Assembly (NCBI GenBank): GCA_024642465.1
Contig: JAHEBA010000001.1
Span: 95,341-159,340 of the forward strand
Direction of reading: 5' to 3'
DNA length: 64,000 bases
Origin: Alphaproteobacteria bacterium
GTDB taxonomy: Bacteria > Pseudomonadota > Alphaproteobacteria > Rhizobiales > Aestuariivirgaceae
The notes under the pieces are model-generated. The model did not search any database and was not told where the DNA came from. It worked only from the letters and a program-made list of their open reading frames with translations. Within the stretch, counting starts at the first letter, position 1, and each line of letters starts with the position of its first letter. The position numbers and the translations under genes were made by a program. Shown here piece after piece: positions 60,092 through 64,000 of this stretch.

Positions 60092-61011
60092 GTGAAAGCT
60101 TCCTCCCGCCGCCGCACGATGGCGCTCAGCGTGTCGTTGTAGGGCGTGGCAATGCCAAGCTGGCGTCCCAGCACCGGCACCATGCCGTTGATGGCGTCGA
60201 TCTCCGACGGACGCCTTGCCATGTGATCGAGCAGCATGGAGGGCCGCGCATTCGGCATGTTGGCACCAAAGGCAGTGACATAGGCAACCGGGTCATCGAA
60301 GCTGAAATTGATCTGCATCGCCATGCCGCAGGCATACGCTTCCTTCGTGCAGCCGGTGGCGATTTCCCACCAGGCCGGGTTGCCCATCAACTCGCCGATG
60401 ACACAGTCGAAAACCGAGCACGGCGCGGAGAAGGTGACGTTGCACAGGAACTTCTCCCAGATAAGCTGGTTGATGTCCTCGAATGCCTTGGCATTGAAAC
60501 CGGCTTGCTGCCACACCGCCTCTACCCGCGAAAGCCGGTCCGTGAGGCCACCATTCATTTCGCCCAGCCGGATCAGCTTCATGGCGTTGTGGTGGGCATG
60601 GCCCGGCCCCTTCATCGACGCGCCGAACCCGTCTGCCACGCCCAGCAACACGTTGCCGGTGGGCATGAACCGCGCAATCCGTTCACCCGAACCCAACCCG
60701 TTCTGGATGGTCAGCACCAGCGAGTCCGGTCCCATCACCGGGGCAATGGCCTCGGCTGCCGGGCCGACGCCGGTGGCCTTGGTGGCAATGATGTAGAGAT
60801 CGCATTGGCCTGCTTCGGCCACATCGCGAACCGCCTTGATGGTACTGACGGTGCGGTCGCCGCTGGCGCCTTCCACCCGCAAGCCATCGCGGGCGATCGC
60901 GTCGAGATGCTCGGTCCAGGTATCGATGGCCCAAACTTCGTTGCCGGCATCTGCGAGCAGGCCCGCATAGACAGACCCCATCGCTCCGGTGCCAACCACT
61001 GCAATCTTCAT
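60088..61011 (-). CDS. Ketopantoate reductase (PanE/ApbA) family dehydrogenase
   Basis: 307 residues from MKIAVVGTGAMGSVYAGLLA, the GxGxxG nucleotide-binding motif. The longer ORF-track start lacks support. TKATGVGPAAEAI and QNGLGSGERIARFMP are family motifs, and the C-terminal helical domain has SMLLDHMARRPSEIDAINGMV. In the operon with mttB4 and an FAH-family enzyme it more likely reduces or oxidises a 2-keto/hydroxy acid than makes pantoate. Both ends overlap neighbours as ATGA. Confidence 0.85.
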   Translation of the reverse strand: MKIAVVGTGAMGSVYAGLLADAGNEVWAIDTWTEHLDAIARDGLRVEGASGDRTVSTIKAVRDVAEAGQCDLYIIATKATGVGPAAEAIAPVMGPDSLVLTIQNGLGSGERIARFMPTGNVLLGVADGFGASMKGPGHAHHNAMKLIRLGEMNGGLTDRLSRVEAVWQQAGFNAKAFEDINQLIWEKFLCNVTFSAPCSVFDCVIGELMGNPAWWEIATGCTKEAYACGMAMQINFSFDDPVAYVTAFGANMPNARPSMLLDHMARRPSEIDAINGMVPVLGRQLGIATPYNDTLSAIVRRREEAFT

Positions 61012-62552
61012 TCTGCCCTCATCGCCTCTTCCGGAAGCCGGATATCGAATTGCTGCCGTACCGCCGCCTGTACATCTACGCTCATGTGAACCGGGAAATG
61101 TGAGGCGAGCAAGCGCCTTGCCCTCTCTTTGGCAACGCTGCGGATGTCCTGTGACCCGGCCTCGGTCCACTCTGCAGGCGAGCGCCGGTCCGCCACCTGC
61201 GGATAGACGAAGTCGCTCGACATGCGGGCAAGCGTTGCGGGCTGGCCGAGGAAGTGGCCTTCGCCTGCCACCACTTCAGCGATGCTGTCCAGCGCCAGCG
61301 TGTCGGATGATACCTCAACCGCGCTGAGCGATTTCAGGATCGAGCCCAGCATGTCGTTGTCGATGACATAGGCCTCGAAGGATGCCGCCATCAGCCCGGC
61401 CTGCATGCCGGCCGCCTGGGTGATGAAGTTGCATCCGGCCTGTGCGGCGAGCGACACATTGAGCGCCTTCTCGTAGCCGGCCTGCGCATCCGCCAGCTTG
61501 CTGTCCGTCGCGCCCGCAATGGTGGAGCAGGGCAGGCCATAGTGCCGCGCCATCTGCACGCAGGCCGCCGTCAGCACCGCCTGCTCGCCGCTGCCGCCCG
61601 ACATCCCGCCGGTGCGCATGTCCGTGATCATCGGGCGCGGTCCGAACACCAGCCGTGCCTGCGGGTTTGCCAGCCAGCCGATCACCATGCCGGCCAGTGT
61701 CTCCGCGATGGTCTGCGCCACGCAACCCGCCATGGTGACGGGGCTCGACGCTCCCATCTGGCCGAACGTGTTGACCATCACTGGGATGCCCAGTTCCACC
61801 GCCTTGAGCAGCACTTCGCACGAGTCAGGGTCGAACCGCAGCGGCGGCACCACATGGTTGACGTTGAGCGACAGGAATGGCCTTGCCGTGAAGGCGTCTG
61901 GCGAACCTGCAACGAGGTTGCACATCTCGGCGATTGAACTGACGTGGAGAGGCGTGGAAGCAGACACGCAGACGTGTTTCGAGGTACCGGCGAGGCAGGC
62001 GAACGCCGTGTTTATCTCAAGTGACATGGGATCGGGCATGTCGCGCGCCACCAGCGAGCGCGAAAAGAAATGTACGTGCTCCAGCGCGTCCACCAGCCGT
62101 GCCGCGTCGTAAAGGTCGCGCAAGGTGGAGTTCCGGTAGGCGCCAGTTTCAATGTCGACGATCGACGGCGCGGCCCCGCCTGAGCCCACGTGTACACGGG
62201 CTCCTGACAATATCAGGTCGTGCCCCGCCTGCTGCCCGCAGAGCACAACTTCGCGGAGCATGCCGGCAATGCACCAGTCTACGAGATCAGGCGGAAGCAG
62301 CAGCCGGCCGCTTGCGGACACCGACCCTCCGGCGTCGCAGACAAGCTTGAGCACGCTGCCCGGGGCGTCCGACAATCCCATGTTGGCCAGTATTTCCAGC
62401 GCTGCCTCGTGCACTGCCTTTAAGGCGTCAGCCGCCAGCGGTGCATAGCGACCTCCCTCCGCCTGCAGCCTGGGGCCGCCTGCAGAGCCGGTCCTGTCAC
62501 GGCTGCGGCGGGGCCGGCTACCGGCACGTTCACGAACTGCATCCTCGCTCAT
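61008..62552 (-). CDS. MttB-family methyltransferase 4 (pyrrolysine-free)
   Basis: 514 residues from MSEDAVRERAG. The ORF-track extension lacks homology. An Arg-rich N-terminus (ERAGSRPRRSRDRTGSAGG) precedes the barrel (LKAVHEAALEILANMGLSD). Signatures SGGSGEQAVLTAACVQMAR, ATDSKLADAQAGYEKALN and VIDNDMLGSILKSL place it in the mttB1 subgroup. No in-frame amber codon. First gene of an overlapping unit with ketopantoate-reductase-like and FAH-family genes, so its demethylated product may be a 2-hydroxy or keto acid precursor. The methyl acceptor is presumed to be the corrinoid protein. Confidence 0.87.
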   Translation of the reverse strand: MSEDAVRERAGSRPRRSRDRTGSAGGPRLQAEGGRYAPLAADALKAVHEAALEILANMGLSDAPGSVLKLVCDAGGSVSASGRLLLPPDLVDWCIAGMLREVVLCGQQAGHDLILSGARVHVGSGGAAPSIVDIETGAYRNSTLRDLYDAARLVDALEHVHFFSRSLVARDMPDPMSLEINTAFACLAGTSKHVCVSASTPLHVSSIAEMCNLVAGSPDAFTARPFLSLNVNHVVPPLRFDPDSCEVLLKAVELGIPVMVNTFGQMGASSPVTMAGCVAQTIAETLAGMVIGWLANPQARLVFGPRPMITDMRTGGMSGGSGEQAVLTAACVQMARHYGLPCSTIAGATDSKLADAQAGYEKALNVSLAAQAGCNFITQAAGMQAGLMAASFEAYVIDNDMLGSILKSLSAVEVSSDTLALDSIAEVVAGEGHFLGQPATLARMSSDFVYPQVADRRSPAEWTEAGSQDIRSVAKERARRLLASHFPVHMSVDVQAAVRQQFDIRLPEEAMRAE

Positions 62553-62668
62553 GTCTGTCACAATTGCCGCTTTGCCGGGGGCTTGCAAACAACTTGGTTT
62601 GGGTCTCAGGCAGCATTGCAGTTTGGTCAGGTCTTGCGCCGCGCCTGCCGCCACTCTACTGAGCATTC

Positions 62669-63574
62669 ATGCGCACTGACTCTGCCCACATGGTTCCCGG
62701 CCTTGCCCTCAAGGGTTCGCTCTCCATCGCCTTCGCGGCGGGGTTGTGGGGGTTGTACTGGATTCCACTCCGCCACCTTGACGAGGCCGGCATCGGGCCG
62801 CTGTGGGCGTCCTGCCTCACCATGGCATGCGCCTTGCCGTTTGCATTTCTTGCTGCGTGGAAGTTCTCGTCCCGCCCCGCCCGCGGTGACCTGCCGTGGA
62901 TCGCCCTGTTCGGCGCCGGCATCGGGCTGTCTGCACCACTCTACTTTACCGCCGTTACCAGCACGGACGTCATTCGCGCGATCTTCCTGTTCTACATGCT
63001 GCCAATCTGGACCACGCTGATCGACCGGGCGATATTCGGAATCCGGCTGGACATCGCTCGTGCATTTGCAGTGCTGATAGCGTTTGTGGGCCTGTGGTTG
63101 CTACTGGGCGGCGACGGCGGACTTCCATTGCCGCGCAATGCCGGCGACTGGTCAGCCATCGGCGCAGGGTTCTGCTGGGGCATGACATTGTCGCTGGTGC
63201 GCGCACGACCGGCCATCGATCCACACCTGAGCACCCTGTCGGCAATTGCCGGCGCAGTGGTGATGTCGGCGCTGGTGGCGCTGGTGGCAGGCGCAAGCCT
63301 TCCACCCTCGGGCGCCATGACGGCAGGCCTTAGCCTGGCAATGGTCGCTTTCGGTGCATTCGCCATGTGGCCGTCCGTGATTGGCCAGCTCTGGGGAGCG
63401 CGGCTGGTGCCGGCCACGCGCGCAGCGCTGCTCACCATGACGGAGCTCCTTGTCGCCACCGTTTCTGCCGCCTTGCTTATTGGCACGACGCTGACCAGCG
63501 TCCAGCTCATCGGCGGCCTTGTCATCATCGCCGCCGTGCTTGTCGATGTGCTCGGCGTCAAGGACGTCGGCTAG
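62669..63574 (+). CDS. EamA/DMT family transporter
   Basis: 301 residues with ten predicted helices in two EamA repeats: LSIAFAAGLWGLYWIPLRHL, FFAVTSTDVIRAIFLFYMLP-like segment (AVTSTDVIRAIFLFYMLPIW), and the second repeat ending TTLTSVQLIGGLVIIAAVLV. DMT exporters move small metabolites. It is divergent from mttB4 with a ~115-base spacer, so joint regulation is possible. Ligand unknown. Confidence 0.88.
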   Translation: MRTDSAHMVPGLALKGSLSIAFAAGLWGLYWIPLRHLDEAGIGPLWASCLTMACALPFAFLAAWKFSSRPARGDLPWIALFGAGIGLSAPLYFTAVTSTDVIRAIFLFYMLPIWTTLIDRAIFGIRLDIARAFAVLIAFVGLWLLLGGDGGLPLPRNAGDWSAIGAGFCWGMTLSLVRARPAIDPHLSTLSAIAGAVVMSALVALVAGASLPPSGAMTAGLSLAMVAFGAFAMWPSVIGQLWGARLVPATRAALLTMTELLVATVSAALLIGTTLTSVQLIGGLVIIAAVLVDVLGVKDVG

Positions 63575-63676
63575 GCTCTTGCTATTGGCCATTACGGCTG
63601 CCCCCTCGGGCCCACCGGAGCCGCCATAACTCATTCACATCTGCGCGACCGCTGCAAAGAACTTATTGTTCTTTTA

Positions 63677-63721
63677 AACGAATGATACTATATGAGGGAG
63701 CATTCGTTCGATTTAACGAAC
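63677..63721. promoter_or_regulatory. Repeated palindromic motif upstream of cysG
   Basis: AACGAATG and CATTCGTT are inverted copies 16 bases apart. Two related 16-mers, GTTCTTTTAAACGAAT and GTTCGATTTAACGAAC, start 38 bases apart, and the second is itself a dyad (GTTCG/CGAAC). This looks like a double operator for the siroheme-synthesis gene, whose start lies 20 bases downstream. The regulator is not identifiable here. Confidence 0.5.
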
Positions 63722-63740
63722 AAGCTGGAGGTCAGCCGCG

Positions 63741-64000
63741 ATGCGCTATTATCCCGTCTTTTTCGACCTGGAAGGCCGCTGCGTGGTCATCGTGGGCGGT
63801 GGTCCCGAAGCCTCCCAGAAACTGCGGCTAATGGCCAAGACGCCGGCGCGTGTGGTTGTCGTGGCACCGCATGCCTGCAAGGAACTTTGCACTGAAATCG
63901 ATGCGGCCAACGCTATCTGGCTCGCCCGTGAATTCGATGCCGATGATCTTCACGGCGCGGCGCTGACCTTCGCCTGCGGGTTGGACGAGGCAACCGAGAA
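63741..64000 (+). CDS. cysG: Siroheme synthase N-terminal domain (precorrin-2 dehydrogenase/ferrochelatase), partial
   Basis: The first 86 codons are in the window and the gene continues past the right edge. MRYYPVFFDLEGRCVVIVGGGPEASQKLRLMAK is the CysG/Met8 NAD-binding start, and the stretch LHGAALTFACGLDE corresponds to the family's core. It converts precorrin-2 to sirohydrochlorin and siroheme, needed by sulfite reductase. Whether a SAM uroporphyrinogen methyltransferase domain follows cannot be seen. Siroheme and corrinoid share precursors. Confidence 0.85.
   Translation, partial: MRYYPVFFDLEGRCVVIVGGGPEASQKLRLMAKTPARVVVVAPHACKELCTEIDAANAIWLAREFDADDLHGAALTFACGLDEATE

Overview
The window is GC-rich chromosomal DNA from an alphaproteobacterium, probably Rhodobacterales or Hyphomicrobiales. 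The family cannot be fixed from sequence alone. Supporting signs are a cytoplasmic SoeABC-type sulfite dehydrogenase, a MocR regulator, a phasin, a split (multi-polypeptide) methionine synthase and several pyrrolysine-free MttB-family methyltransferases. I see no rRNA, tRNA, CRISPR array or insertion sequence. The last gene (cysG-like) runs off the right edge. Genes are densely packed and no gene-free stretch exceeds about 300 bases.

Layout. 0-3.4 kb: Lrp-type regulator, phasin, class IV aminotransferase and MocR regulator. 3.6-9.8 kb: soeABC-like sulfite dehydrogenase operon, followed by a secreted SUMF1-domain protein and a metallo-beta-lactamase-fold hydrolase. 9.8-14.9 kb: homocysteine methyltransferase (BHMT-like), a cysteine-desulfurase-like protein (convergent), a corrinoid protein, two small secreted Gly/Tyr-rich paralogues and a DUF1638 protein. 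15-17.1 kb: YtoQ and two methyltransferases, the second broken by an amber stop. 17.1-20.7 kb (minus strand): mttB1, ferredoxin-like protein, a second homocysteine-methyltransferase-like protein and a GFA-family protein, divergent from a LysR gene that overlaps mttB2. 24-25.5 kb: an outer-membrane protein broken by an in-frame TGA, and a PEP-mutase/isocitrate-lyase-family enzyme. 25.6-30.2 kb (minus): metF, a small PF13769-like protein, a methyl-H4folate:corrinoid methyltransferase and a RACo/RamA-like reductive activator. 31.5-38.5 kb: mttB3, a Tat-exported solute-binding protein, and a SABATH-like methyltransferase with two dehydrogenases. 38.6-43.7 kb: taurine-type ABC transporter with a very long permease, then a PhnW-like protein lacking the PLP lysine. 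43.8-50.3 kb: Ung, two ParA-like ATPases, TerC, agmatine deiminase, N-carbamoylputrescine amidase and Hsp20. 50.4-59.2 kb: dipeptide-type ABC system divergent from amidase, M81 peptidase and RidA genes. 59.2-62.6 kb (minus): mttB4, ketopantoate-reductase-like and FAH-family genes in overlapping reading frames. 62.7 kb to end: EamA transporter and partial cysG.

How it fits together. The BHMT-like enzyme, corrinoid protein, methyl-H4folate methyltransferase and RACo-like activator are the separated parts of a cobalamin-dependent methionine synthase plus its reactivation enzyme. Four MttB paralogues (two sequence subgroups) could feed methyl groups from quaternary amines into the same single corrinoid protein. 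From there methyl could go to homocysteine or to H4folate, with MetF oxidising methyl-H4folate. The strongest unexplained signal is a shared Arg/Gly tag. Three unrelated enzymes (BHMT-like, methyl-H4folate methyltransferase, RACo) end in EGR-x-RRR...G-stop, and the MttB proteins carry Arg/Gly-rich N-terminal extensions, while the corrinoid protein has a strongly acidic N-terminus. I read this as a possible docking code for a shared methyl-transfer complex. A near-identical 16-bp palindrome lies upstream of both metF and the BHMT-like gene, which supports joint control by methionine-cycle status.
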